From Sordaria brevicollis (taxonomy: Eukaryota > Ascomycota > Sordariomycetes > Sordariales > Sordariaceae): a stretch of DNA of 64,000 nt. Below, in pieces: positions 40,771 to 52,170 of this stretch (positions within the stretch are counted from its first letter, which is position 1; each line of letters opens with the position of its first letter). The stretch is from the NCBI GenBank assembly GCA_033439795.1, contig JAUTDP010000001.1, positions 5,394,001 to 5,458,000 on the forward strand, given 5' to 3'. A program made the position numbers and the translations under genes. Below the pieces are notes generated by a model. The model saw only the letters and a list, made by a program, of their open reading frames with translations, was not told the DNA's origin and searched no databases.

Positions 40771-41326
40771 TTACTTGCAAGCAACAAAGTTGTTACCGCT
40801 AGCGCCAGTGTGGGTGATGAGAGCGTCCAAGTTGCCCTTGGAGTCAAAGATGACGCGGTCGGCGCCGGGGGAACCACCGGTGTAGACGGCGCCAGAGGAG
40901 AGGATGGGGAACTCGTACCAGGGCTTGGCCGTGGGGAAGTTGAAGCCCTCGTAGTTGTTGTACTGGTGGGGGTACTTGTCTATGGGCTTTGTCAGTATGT
41001 CATTGCGTTGGAAGAGGAAAGAAGATGGGCGTTGAAAATGTATGGGCACAGGGAGGAGTGAACGTACTGGATCCAACCTGAGTACCGGCCTTGTAGTAGT
41101 TGTAACCCTTGTTAAGAGCGGCGGTGACGGCGGAAGAGGTGTAGCAGACGGTGCCGCAAGTGTACTGGCAAGCCTGGGCAGTGAAGTCGGCGGTCTCGAC
41201 GGCCTCGACGGCAACGGTCTCGACAGCGGTGACGGCGGCAACCTCGGGGGCAGCGGCAGGGATGGCGGCGCCGGAGACGGCGACGACGGAGAGGAGAGAG
41301 ACGAAGGCGGAGAGAAGCTGGACCAT
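40771..41326 (-). CDS. Secreted guanyl-specific ribonuclease N1 (T1 family)
   Basis: Two exons on the minus strand, 41068-41326 and 40771-40979, give 155 residues; the intron is 88 bp (GTACGT...TAG, phase 1). Signal peptide 1-20 and an Ala/Val/Glu-rich propeptide to about 51 precede a mature enzyme of 104 residues, the length of N. crassa RNase N1. Catalytic residues fall at the RNase T1 positions in mature numbering: His40 ([11 protein letters not shown]), Glu58 (PWYEFPI), Arg77 (GADRVI) and His92 (ITHTG). The guanine-binding NNYEGF segment and the terminal [10 protein letters not shown] are intact, and paired Cys are present. It cleaves single-stranded RNA 3' of G outside the cell, probably for nutrition. 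Confidence 0.96.
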
Positions 41327-43864
41327 TGTGACGGCTTGTGACGGTTTGGTTTAGAGGGATGAGATGAGATGAGATGAGGTGAGAGATGAACCCGGGGTAT
41401 CACAAGGTGGAACTGAAGGACTGGAGGACAGAGGATGAGGAACACAGAAAGGGAAGCCAGATGACCTTGATGGTCGGGTCACTTTATATATCTCTGTCTG
41501 ACTTCTTTTGTTCCCCGTCTCCAATACCTCCTCTCAGCAGAGATAGACGTCTCACGGACGTTCGGCCGGTGAAGCGTTGGAACTGGAAGTGCGGAAGCGT
41601 GGAAAGCACGCATAGCTGTGTCGATCAATCGCTGAGACCATATCCCAAACGGGAAGGTTCCTGCATCTTGGAAATGTGGGTAGGAGCCGTCTTAGAAGGT
41701 GGGCTGGTGGGATTGTCAGTTTGTCGTGGGAGCGTGAGTGGAATGGGTGGGTGAGATTGGCGATTGCGCCGGATTAGGTACTGCAGATCAGGAAGGGACG
41801 ATGGAGTCCAAGTTACATGGTGAGCGGGTGAACATCAGCTGGTGAGATAAGTGTGTCTCCAGTGGTGTGTCTCCTCTCTCAAAGCATGGCGGTAAGCGAT
41901 ACACAAAACGAACTGAAAGTCACCCACATGAGAGTTATGGAGACTGTTCTTCGGGAGACAATCGGTCAATCAGGTACACCGCGAAAAAAAACAAAGAGAC
42001 ACAGGCGGGAGATCTCCTGGTTGGTTTTTGGTGATAAAGTGGTGATGGTGGAGTGTCACTGGTCGATGGTTGTGGAAGAACACAAGAACGACGTCCAGTT
42101 CTGAACTGTGATTCGACAATTATGTCACTTCCCTCGGTCCCCTTTGATATCTCTCCAGCTTCCCCAAGCATCAGGTACGTTTCATCCATCTATTTTCCCC
42201 GCACATGGAAGGGTTCAATAATCCATCGCCAATCTAGTGAACCAACAACAGCAAATAACGTACTGAAAACGACCTCACAAAACCTCTATCCAAAATTCTG
42301 AAGCCCCCGAGGAGATACCATGAATATCCGATTGGCTCCAATTGGAAACTCTTCGGTTATCGGTATCATTCGGGCATCACGGCCTCGGGAAATAAGAGAA
42401 ACGAAACGAAGGAATTAAAGCCTGACGACGTTCGGCCAAGGAAACATAATACCGATATCCAAGAATTCCCAAGGCGTTTAGTTTCGGCAGATCACCATCC
42501 ATGAAATCCGTAAATGGGGTCCGATCTCCGGCAGCAGTCGAGCAAAACTAGCAAGACGCTATTCCCATGGGAGCTTAGTTGGTTGTCCAGTAGACGCCCG
42601 CTGGCGAATCAAGATGCGCACGAGGAAACGACCCTCCAGGAACCCCCAGACGGAGCGGCTTTCCAAACACGGAAGCTGCCTTTGGTTTCCCGACCTGATG
42701 GCCGAGTTTCTTCTTTTTTCCCCTATCACCTTGTTCCATTGAGAACTTAAGTGAATGATTGCGATTGCAGATGCGGTTGCTTGCTGCGTGCTTTATCGGG
42801 TTGGATTTGGCGACGCTAAAAGATGGGGAAATGCATGTGAGGTGCATGGCTTTGTCCACGCAGTGGCCGTGGCTCCCGATTCCAAGTTTTGTTTCATTCA
42901 TTCCATTCTCATAGAGTCTTTCAATCTCACGTTGTGGTCAACGAAACACTTCAAGATGATGTTCTGACCAAGGAAGAAGAGGGTTTTGTAACACGTGGAG
43001 TTGTCTAATCACCAAAGCCATCATGCGGACTCGAAGTCGTCTCCATAAAGGTGGTATTTATTCAGCACGCGTGGTTTATCAACGGTCTGTCGTTGGCCAA
43101 TTCTTCCCAAGACATCTGGACTCCAATGTAAGTCAAGTTGCTTTCTTGAACAAACCCTTGTTTCAGCATTGCATCTCTGTGCCTGACCCGAGCTGTGATG
43201 TGGGTTGCGATTACCTCCTTGGAAAGTTGGGGTTTGCGGGCTTGCGGGATGGGTGGGTTGTTATCGCAACCCATCCTTTCTGTCCGCACAGGAAAGACGC
43301 GCACGCCGTACATATCGGCGTAGGAACGAGAACGCTGGGCTGCTTGTTGAAGTAGAAAACGGTTGTCGGATGTCGGCGACGCGCGATGAGTGAAGAGCCT
43401 CTTTGTCACTTATCAGATTATCTAGCATCTGCCCTGGTCTGAGGTTGTGATTCTCTTTTGGTGTAGGCCCATAGGTAGAAAGTCGCCTATCTTCGGCTTC
43501 GATATCTTACAGCGGCGGGAACTAACCACCTACGTTCTAGCTTTCTAACACCTCCACGCCAACATCGTGGCCTTCTTCAATAGTAAACAGCTTCCAACCC
43601 AGTTGGGCAAAGGCTATTGCTATCCTCGGTTCGCTACCAGCTTGACATACGTATGCCGAGCAAAACAAGCAATCCAAGCAGCAGGCAATATCCGACACCA
43701 TGCCTTCTTCTCGCAATGCTTCAAGGATATCGTGGGGTGATCAGAACGCATCATCGAGACGTCGAACTTCCAGGGTTCACACATATTGACATCCGAAACA
43801 ACCATCGATACTCTCGTCGATTTCGTCTTCTTCGATGTCCCCAACAACCTCATCTTCGACCTTT
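41327..43864. other. Long intergenic region upstream of RNase N1
   Basis: About 2.5 kb without a supported gene. A pentanucleotide (GAGAT)n run of about 5 copies lies at 41358-41380, in the RNase N1 leader. Frames of 108-122 codons further right lack domains and overlap on both strands. Confidence 0.5.
41483..41490 (-). promoter_or_regulatory. TATA box of RNase N1
   Basis: On the minus strand the sequence reads GATATATAAAGTGAC, about 160 bp upstream of the start. Confidence 0.5.
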
Positions 43865-44815
43865 TCACCTATCCAAAGGCCGAAAAACGGATGACACATA
43901 GAAACTTTCCATAGTCTTCCTATCGGGATGCTGAGATCTCCTCGAGGTCGGACGTGGGGGCGTGACATCTGGAACGAACATCGCCAGTTAGTATTCTTCA
44001 GTCCGCTTAAACTCAATGAGACGAGAGGAACACTTACATCTAGCATACTGGTCCTCCACATGAGAAGAAGATTCTTTGCCTCCAACGCTTTCTCGTCTCC
44101 AGCGCTCGTCGAAGTTGTCGACCGGAACAAAACCAGGGGCAGATATATCTTTCGCAACCGGAGAAGGAAGAACCTCAACACCATCAGCCGACTTCCCTGC
44201 TCCCTCCAAGTTTGGATACTCAGGTTCATGTCCACTGACTGCTTCCTGTTCTCCATATATATCCCTCGCCCTAGCCAACCTGGCATTTGAAGCAGCCGCA
44301 TCTTCGTATCCATCACCTTCTTCATCACCCTCTTCATACCCATCTCCATCCTCATCTCCATCTCCATCCACAACAAACTTCTCGTACCCTCCCTCCAACA
44401 TCATCCCAAAAGGCACTGCCTCCCCATATCCTTTCCCATCCTTATTGTGCCCATCCCAACTACCGTATTCCTCCTCTCCCACCTCTCTTGCTTCCTCATC
44501 TGCTTCCATCTCCGCAATAGCCCTCTTCAACCCCAACACCCTCTCCACCATCTCCCTTTCTTCAGCAATACATCCCTCACATATCGCCTCTAGGGCGTAA
44601 TCCACAACAGGACGAGCCCAGTAGGTGATGACTCTTTCGCAATCACAGTTACTTCCCGAGTTGTTTGCGTTATCAATCTCATCGCCGTCATCTTCTGAAA
44701 GATATTCGAGTAGGGACAGCGAGGTGGCGTTTTTGGAAACGGGTCTGATGATTTCCAATTGCTTGTGGGTGTCCCCCGGGCAGAAGATGCGTTGGCGGTA
44801 GAGTTTTTGGCACAT
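43865..44815 (-). CDS. Acidic protein of unknown function with N-terminal Cys residues
   Basis: Two exons on the minus strand, 44038-44815 and 43865-43968, give 293 residues. The 69-bp intron has GTAAGT, a CTAAC branch site and CAG. Reading through it would give 275 residues. I recognise no domain. The N-terminus has several Cys (MCQKLYRQRIFCPGD; NCDCERVITYW; AICEGCIAEE), possibly a metal site. The middle is highly acidic with Gly/Asp/Glu repeats (DGDGDEDGDGYEEGDEEG, about 150-167). The C-terminus is basic (PPRPTSRRSQHPDRK). The branch site supports the spliced form. Confidence 0.6.
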
Positions 44816-45474
44816 TGTGATTTTTTGGTGGGAGTGAACTGATGATGAGATATGGGGTTTGGTTTTCCTTCCCCGGCGAAGGGTTTAGGTAACTTGTGAG
44901 TTTGGTCTGGTTGGGTGCTTGCCCGATTAGGCTGGACTTGTATACAGGACTGGACTGGACTGGACTGGGCTGGATGAGTTTTATGAATTGCGACCACCGT
45001 CTTCTTGACTTGGAACGCGTCAAGGTACGGGGTAAAGTTGGTAGGTGCAGACGGCATGTTCTAGACGTTACTTTCCCCCATTGTCAATGTCTCCTTTGTT
45101 GAGCGGGGGAGAAGGTAAGAGGTCACGCTGGCCTGGTTGGCTCCCGTCCGTTAGAGCCCCTACCTCAAGGAGCAAAAAAAAAATGGCATTTTGCTGTCGC
45201 TGTTTTGATTCATACAAAGAAGCATGGGAGGTATTGTTGTCCGCCCGAAACACGACTAGGCAAAGGAATGCAAACGCACGTGGGAGTTGAAACAATGGGC
45301 GGTCACTATCGTGTTCTCAGCCGCAACCTTCAAGAAATGAGTCGATTTTGGGGCGACATAGAGTGAAGGATATCGAACATCATTTTTCTCGTCAAAGTAT
45401 GTCCAAAAACCCTATCAACTCCGTCATCCAAAGATGCATCATCGTCATAATAACAACCCTACCTATCGACAGAA
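44816..45474. other. Intergenic upstream of the Cys-rich acidic gene
   Basis: No gene is seen. A (GGACT)n run of about 4.5 copies lies at 44947-44968, in the probable leader of the gene at 44815. Confidence 0.5.
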
Positions 45475-48186
45475 TCACAACCACTCCACCCCCTCAGCCC
45501 ACGGCTTCGTAGCCTTGGAATAATCCATCCCCCTCCTATACCCTGTTAACAACTCCTCCTCATCCACACCACAATGCACCTGTCCATCCCGCCCCTGGAA
45601 CCATCCCAGCCCGTACGTCTTGCCGACCTGATCCTCCAGCTTCCTTTTCATCTCGGCATTACTCAGCTTATTCGTCCCCACAAAGTCATACAACATCTTG
45701 CTCTGGTGGATATACGCCAAAACACTGGCAATGGTGTTCGGCTGTCTTGGTAGAAAAACACGGCGTCGGCGGATGAACACGATAGCAGCTATGACGCCCA
45801 TGTACAGCAAGACAAAGTCCGCTAGACAGAGCGAGATCCAGAATGATAGGGGGGTTTCTTGTCCGGCGTTGATGGAGTTTGTGTCGTTATCGTCGTCATC
45901 CCTTCGCTCGAACTGGGCTTTTCCGTCAAGCAACAATGCCTCTTTTGTAGCATCGACGAACACCCTGCCCTCAACGCTCGCGAGGCTGGTGACCAACACT
46001 GTCAAAAACTCGGCCATGACGCTGCCGAAACCGACGAAGCTGACTAGCCAGTGTCCGTTCATGGCACCCTTTAGCGCAACCCACCCGCCGAAGGGCATGG
46101 ATCTGTAGTCGAGCGTCAGCGTTTTGGGAGGAGCGTGTCGCTTGGTAGATAAGATGTAGTAGGGCTCCATCATGCGCACGTCCGTCTCCATGGCGCCCCA
46201 ACTGAGCTTGAGGAAGACGGCCAGGGCGGTAATCACCCAGGGCGCGCGGTCGGTCAGCACATTGGCGGGCGTGAAGAGGACACATGGAATGAGAACTGAG
46301 AAGAGAGTGATGAAGGTGATGAAAGGGATGGCGCCCACGGCACGCAGGGAGAGTGGGAGTGGGTTCTCGTCGAGGTGGCTGCCTGCGTAGCGCTCGCGGT
46401 TCTGTTCCTTCTTGGAAAGCGGTTTGTTGTAGACTTCATCAGCGGGCGCAAGGGCAGAGTTGCGTAACACGTAGCGGTGGTTTTTGAGCTTGTCGTGGAT
46501 GTCCTTGTGTGTGGCTACGTCCATGTCTTTGAAGTCCATGAGGATGTGGCTGACGGTGGCCATGGAAGCCAGGCCGGCGATTCCCTTGACGTCGGCGAGG
46601 AGACCGGAGCGCCGACTTTGAAGTTGGTAAAAGAGTATGCATCCAAATACGGCAATGATCACGAGCGTAAGGGTGAGGATACGTGCCCAGACGTGGTGAA
46701 TAGTAATGCGCTTTTCGTCGTTGGGGTTTAGAAGTCGAGTGTCTCGGTCGGGTGAGAGGATAATGCAGGCAGAGCAGAGAGTTGGGACCAAGGCGTTGGC
46801 GAGAAGACTTGCTATCGTAGATACTGCTACTGCATGATGTTTGTAGTGAAGGGCACGGATCGGTCGGAAAAGGTTGAAGAAGGTAAAGTAGTCCACATTG
46901 ATGGACTCTGCTGCGAGGGAGCCCTCTTCTTTCGATAGCTGGTAGAAAGCCTCGAGGCGCATCACTTCAAAGTTAGTAATCTGCCAGAGTACACCATAGG
47001 TAACCGCAATGAGGGTTGGCAAGAACTTGACACAAAAATACTCTTCGGATGAGATATCGCTGGGTGAGTGGAAGACGACCAACGGCTGCTTGGCGGACCT
47101 TTGGTATAAGACCTCCACGCCTCCTGCCGCAACGACCGAGACGATGATAAGTGACACCAAATATGGCCACCTCATGGAGAAAGGTTTCCAGTCTGGCGTT
47201 GGGTAGAACACCTGCTTTTCCATCCTTTTCGTTGTTGGAAAGGTCGTTTGTCGCATCTGCCCATAGGGGCTCTTTGACCCGCCGTCTGGTCCAGCCATGA
47301 CGCTCAAATCAAACTTGCCCGAATTGCTGATAACATCGTCGTCCATCACCACCTCGATCACTTCCCCTCTCTTGTTCGCTTCCTGCTGCGCCAACTGCTT
47401 GACGGTATCATGCCGGCTCAAACGCGCAGCGGCTCGCGTGAAGGAACGTCGCATGGAGGATCCTCGTTCTGAGATGGGACTGGTCGCCAGTAACGCCGAT
47501 TCGGTCACAACGGCATCGGTACGGATTCCAGCACCCAAGCCACCCGTGAGCTTGCCCTGAGCTTCCTGCTCCTGCAAAGACCTGACGAACTTATCGTCCG
47601 CGTCTGTTGACGGCCCCAAAGCTGCGCTGACATCGAAGACGGGTTCCACGCGTAGGTACGGGGCTGGAGCCGGTGGTTGGCTGCCACCTAAGGGAGCAGC
47701 GGACTGGATGAGGCCGAGATCAATGCCATCCTCTTCCGGAATCGTGTCATGTCGTCGGTTCAAATGAGCAGCGCGGGCGGCAAAGGAGCGACCCTGGCTG
47801 TGTCTATTCCGCTGGAAAGGTGGTGGTGGTTGGTGTTGGTTTAGTGATAGGTGCTGTGAAAACTGTCCCTGCCCCTGCCCCTGTATCGGCTCGTAGTGGC
47901 TATTTCTGGCGCCTCCCCCTCCCAAGCTGGGCAAGTTGACTAACGCAGACCAGCCCGTCTGCGCTCCCGTGTAAACATGTCCAACTTCTCCCCTTTCATC
48001 GTGACTTTGGTGATTCGACCCGCCATTGTCATATTCCGACTGAAGAGAAACCAGAGAGGGACGCGGCTGTATGTTGTCGAAATCTGTGAGGTCTGAGACG
48101 GTGGAAATTCGGCTGAAGGAGCCTGCAGAGTGGGCGGAGTGCAGCGGGGGTCGCGCATGGGGATTAGGCGGGTAGTGGTACTCCAT
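45475..48186 (-). CDS. DUF3433 multi-pass membrane protein
   Basis: A single exon of 903 residues. The N-terminal 330 residues are hydrophilic, Gln/Ser/Arg-rich and probably cytosolic. About eight membrane helices follow in two similar halves, each opening with a KPFSMRWPYLVSLI- or AVGAIPFITFITLF-type segment. Other markers are FLPTLIAVTYGVLWQITNFEVMRLEAFYQL and, in the second half, AVFLKLSWGAMETDVRMMEPYYIL. This paired arrangement, with a conserved E-x-F/Y-Y-x-L after each helix group, is typical of fungal DUF3433 proteins. Their biochemical role is not established. The C-terminus (QVGKTYGLGWFQGRDGQVHCGVDEEELL) is cytosolic. Confidence 0.85.
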   Translation of the reverse strand: MEYHYPPNPHARPPLHSAHSAGSFSRISTVSDLTDFDNIQPRPSLVSLQSEYDNGGSNHQSHDERGEVGHVYTGAQTGWSALVNLPSLGGGGARNSHYEPIQGQGQGQFSQHLSLNQHQPPPPFQRNRHSQGRSFAARAAHLNRRHDTIPEEDGIDLGLIQSAAPLGGSQPPAPAPYLRVEPVFDVSAALGPSTDADDKFVRSLQEQEAQGKLTGGLGAGIRTDAVVTESALLATSPISERGSSMRRSFTRAAARLSRHDTVKQLAQQEANKRGEVIEVVMDDDVISNSGKFDLSVMAGPDGGSKSPYGQMRQTTFPTTKRMEKQVFYPTPDWKPFSMRWPYLVSLIIVSVVAAGGVEVLYQRSAKQPLVVFHSPSDISSEEYFCVKFLPTLIAVTYGVLWQITNFEVMRLEAFYQLSKEEGSLAAESINVDYFTFFNLFRPIRALHYKHHAVAVSTIASLLANALVPTLCSACIILSPDRDTRLLNPNDEKRITIHHVWARILTLTLVIIAVFGCILFYQLQSRRSGLLADVKGIAGLASMATVSHILMDFKDMDVATHKDIHDKLKNHRYVLRNSALAPADEVYNKPLSKKEQNRERYAGSHLDENPLPLSLRAVGAIPFITFITLFSVLIPCVLFTPANVLTDRAPWVITALAVFLKLSWGAMETDVRMMEPYYILSTKRHAPPKTLTLDYRSMPFGGWVALKGAMNGHWLVSFVGFGSVMAEFLTVLVTSLASVEGRVFVDATKEALLLDGKAQFERRDDDDNDTNSINAGQETPLSFWISLCLADFVLLYMGVIAAIVFIRRRRVFLPRQPNTIASVLAYIHQSKMLYDFVGTNKLSNAEMKRKLEDQVGKTYGLGWFQGRDGQVHCGVDEEELLTGYRRGMDYSKATKPWAEGVEWL

Positions 48187-49321
48187 CGGCGGCTAATTCT
48201 AGCGGCTTGGTCCGTAGAGTCCGCTACATATAGCATCACGTCGTCAACGAGATGGAGGATGTCAACAATTTCGAACAATGAGGATATAGAGGATGGTGAA
48301 AAGAGAGAAGTAGGTGTCGGAGCTGAGGTTTCTGGAAGCAATCAATGGATTGTGAAGCCCGATACAGCCACACACAGTGTAGCTGGCCAGCCAACGAGCT
48401 GAGAAGATGCACTTGATCCCGGGCTGCAGCTGAAGATTGGCGATGGGCTGTCGTTTCTCCGTCTGCGAGACAATAACCAAACCTCCGCTTCGTGTGATTG
48501 GTTGAAGCGAATAATAACTGCAGCTTCTGCGCTCCCAGTTTCCTGGGCCCGAAAGAGATTTTGACGGTAAAAGTTGTAAGGGGAAAGAGGGGAAGGAAGT
48601 CAGAAACGAGAGGAAAAGGAACAGGTCGAGGAAGGAGCATCTGACGAGACTTCCACCTCAGTCAGCCCCAACTTCCTGATGAGAGGGGGAAGGCGCGAGG
48701 ATGTAACAAACCACCCGCGTGCTTGGGAGCCGCGGGCCAAGTGTTTTCCGTCTGTCCAACATCACACCCTTCGGTTCCCATCGCGACACACTGAAGCACC
48801 TCACAAGATCGAGCAACGGAGGCCGCCAGCCTTATCGAAGGGGTCCTTCACGATCAACAGGGGGGCTTAGCCCACAGGGTCGTCTTGGGTACCTCTAGGG
48901 CTGGCGCTTCAAACACACTGGGCCCCTGTTCAGGCCCGCCCATACGATGCGCTGATAGGAGCCCCAGAGAGCTTGCAGGCTTGTTTTTGGGGATTGCGGG
49001 GATTTTGTGGTGCAGTGGAGGTGTCTTTACAGTAAAGGCATGGTTGCATCGCGAGATATTGCTTGGCGGATGTGTGGGGAGCTGTCCTTGTTCAACCACA
49101 ACATGTGCAGCTTGTACAACCAATATATGGAAATGAATCGCTGACAATTCAGGTACAAGTAGTTCATTGGTCAATTTGACTGGATGGTTGAAAAGGAGTA
49201 ACGAACACGTCTTTTCCCGTCCCTGTCTGACACGAGATATCGTTTGTCTTACCAAAACGTCAGCTTGCTGAGTTGCTACTGTTTCCTTATATAGACAGTC
49301 ATTATTCTCAAAAATGTTGAG

Positions 49322-49352
<31 letters not shown>

Positions 49353-50293
49353 GTTGGCCAGTTTGGCCTTTGGCATGAGCAAAAGTTGACACTCCTGCAG
49401 GTCCGTAATCATGACTTTGGTAATGGCACAACAAGGCCAAGACCAACAGCAACAACGACGACGACCACGGCGACGACGATATACAATCATTAGCTCACGT
49501 GCAGGAAAAGGGCATCTCCGACATTATCAGCCTTCAAGGGACGATGCAGAGAGAAAAGAAGGTCAAAAGGCTACTGGCTTTGACCTACTTGCAGTTGCTT
49601 GAGCCAGTGCTCCATGGAACCGACCACCTACACGAGTAAAAGTAAAAAGACAACCGGGCCACCAGCATTATGCACCAAGGAATTTTTTTTTCTTGAAGGT
49701 AGATATCATGATCCCTTCATGTAAGCGGCCGGAACAGACATCGGTACCTGCATGATTCGAAGATCGGAGATTTGTTGATGGTGATGGCCAACCAAGTCCA
49801 ACAATCCATCATGGGGACTCAAAGCATGAACTCTTAATTGAATTTGGTTTCTCTGAGGCTTTGTGTTGACCATATCTTTTGTTGAAGAATAGTTGCGGAG
49901 TGTCCCAGGGGGGTCTTGTGTCGCTGCACCATATACATATCCTACGAGCAGCCATGTAATGTGTTTATATGCACACAACGCGACTTGAACCGCATGCAAT
50001 GCAACAAATATCAATAAAAGTCTAAAAAATTGAAATTTATAACCGGTTTTCCGTTGCTTGGGGGCACATATATAAACAACTATTTCTTCTTCTTTTCCAG
50101 TTGGTTGCTTTGTACTAGACATCATCAAGCCAATCCAACTAAGTCTGCCTGCTATCACCATAACCCACACGTATTCTTTCAATCCATACAAGACAAGAGA
50201 AACCAACAAGGGTGTCCCATCCGCTTGAACTACATTTCCATCACAAGCTCACATCTCGTCTTCGTCTTTTTGATAGAAAAGCCATCAACCACA
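48187..50293. other. Divergent intergenic region, DUF3433 / small protein
   Basis: About 2.1 kb without a supported gene. It contains a homopolymer run of 29 T at 49324-49352 and CAA/CGA-rich simple sequence near 49440-49485. The 133- and 134-codon minus-strand frames show no domain. Confidence 0.5.
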
Positions 50294-50759
50294 ATGCCAG
50301 CCAATCACAATCACAATAATATCCTCATGCTCAAGTATGAAGGACCGACACCTATGGCCTTTGACTCCATCGATGAAGCAACGAACAAATTGTTGTCTTT
50401 GAATGAAGCGGTAAGTCTCAGTCTGACTGGTCCCCATCTCAGTCCCCTCCTTAGGTTTGCAAAACACCAGAACTAACCCCTCCTGCAACAACCCTCAGCA
50501 CGTCCGCCACAGCCGCAACCTTCGATTTTACGACACCATTAAAAGAGTCTTGGAAACCCATCCCCAATGGCCCCAATGGGAGGAGTCCAAGCCGGCGGCC
50601 CGAAGAATGAACGGCCTGGCAAGCTCAAACAGGCTGAGAGCGTGGGTTAACCTCAAATACATTGAGGCGGACCAGAAGAAGGTGCGGGAGGAGATCAAGC
50701 GGATGAAGATTGAGTTGATTGAGTCGGTCAGGATAGAAATGGAAAGTCTGCTGGCCTGA
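50294..50759 (+). CDS. Small protein of unknown function, 125 residues
   Basis: Two exons, 50294-50410 and 50499-50759, join in frame (phase 0). The 88-bp intron has GTAAGT, a CTAAC branch site and CAG. The protein starts MPANHNHNNILMLKYEG. It has a helix with NLRFYDTIKRVLETHPQWPQW and ends in a strongly helical segment (RAWVNLKYIEADQKKVREEI, then KRMKIELIESVRIEMESLLA), a likely coiled coil. No signal peptide is visible. I do not recognise the family. The clean splice signals and the long leader without competing frames support a real gene. Confidence 0.6.
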
Positions 50760-52170
50760 AGAAGGGCTGAGATTGAGAAAGAGGGTACAAGATGATGGAA
50801 AACTGTACCGGGGTACAGTACTGTAGTGTGCTACACTAGTCTCGATGCGGAGACGGTGAGCGATTGCCGGTCGAACATTTCCTCCTTTTCCCCCCAGGGC
50901 ATCGTTTCTTTGGTCTCTTTTCGGAGTTGGGGATGCCGAAAGGCACTGCAGTGCAAAGGCAAAAGGATCTGGATCTGGTCTGGTTGGCTAGAAGCCATAA
51001 GTTGGTAAAGGGATCATGCGGTGGACGGGAATTGATGGAACAGCTCTCCTCGGATGACAGCAAGAGGGGAGGGTTCCTTCCAATCAATAGAGATTTCGTT
51101 CTTCCATAGGGTGGTTCTTTCCTCTTATATCTAGCAGAATGCACTTCAGTTTGCCGTCTTTTGGTACTATGCTCATGCTCCTTCCCAGCTAATTCTGTGA
51201 CTCTTCCCGGCCTGGTGACAATTCATTCAGCCAATACTTAACGGCGAGGGTCGAGAATATTTGCACTGCAAGCTCTGCTCTGCTTCTCGTGATTGTGATT
51301 GTGTCTTTGAGGTTTTCGTGTCTGGAAAGATACAGTAAGCAATGTTGCGCGAAGGAGTGACAACTATTTCCGGCCATGAATCTACGACTATCTCGGCATT
51401 CACCATCCACAGACGAAGATACGTCCATCTCGGACAGCGACCGAGCGTCGACAACGAGCCATTCAAATCTACCACAGTGAGGCAGACTTTGATGGCACAT
51501 ACACTACTCAAGATCAAGGCAAGCAAATCAAAGATATGGTACCGCATCATACCTACAAGAATATGTGTCAGTGAGCAGTTACTGACGATGAGAAGTTGTT
51601 CAAGTACAGAAATGACGGGATCCGTTTCGCTGGCTTCAGCTGTATCCCTTATCCCCTTTGATCTACCGGCACCTCATCCATATCGATGGTGTCGCAGTTA
51701 TGACCAGCCCGCTTTATCAAGTGAGTTGTAGTGGCACAGGGACAACTTGGACGAAGACGACGACCACGTCAGGGACGAAGTTTTCCTTTAGACAGCGGAG
51801 AATACATTTATTCACATTCGTCATCCATGGCAACGAGCCGCACCAAAAACCTGTCCGAAAATATCGGAAACCACCCCAAATAATTCATTAGGCACGTCTG
51901 TGCCCGCAGCCTCACCTTCACCCGACCCTCAGATCGGATGGAAGGTCTTGAAACACGCCTTTTTCGCTTGTGCCCACGAAGGGGCAGCCACAAAGCCTTG
52001 ACCTTCGTTTCACTTCACCGCAAACCTTCCCTTCTCGCATCAACCGCTGCCATTCCTTTTACGGTCGGCAAGAAATATTTCCCGGCACGTCGTGTCGCAA
52101 CAAACTTTCTCCCGGCGCACCCCCGCACCATTACGATCAAGCGTTATTGCAACTCGCGACAACCGCCAGA
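50760..52170. other. Intergenic upstream of the Ras-like gene
   Basis: About 1.4 kb without a supported gene. Overlapping short frames on both strands show no domain. Confidence 0.5.
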
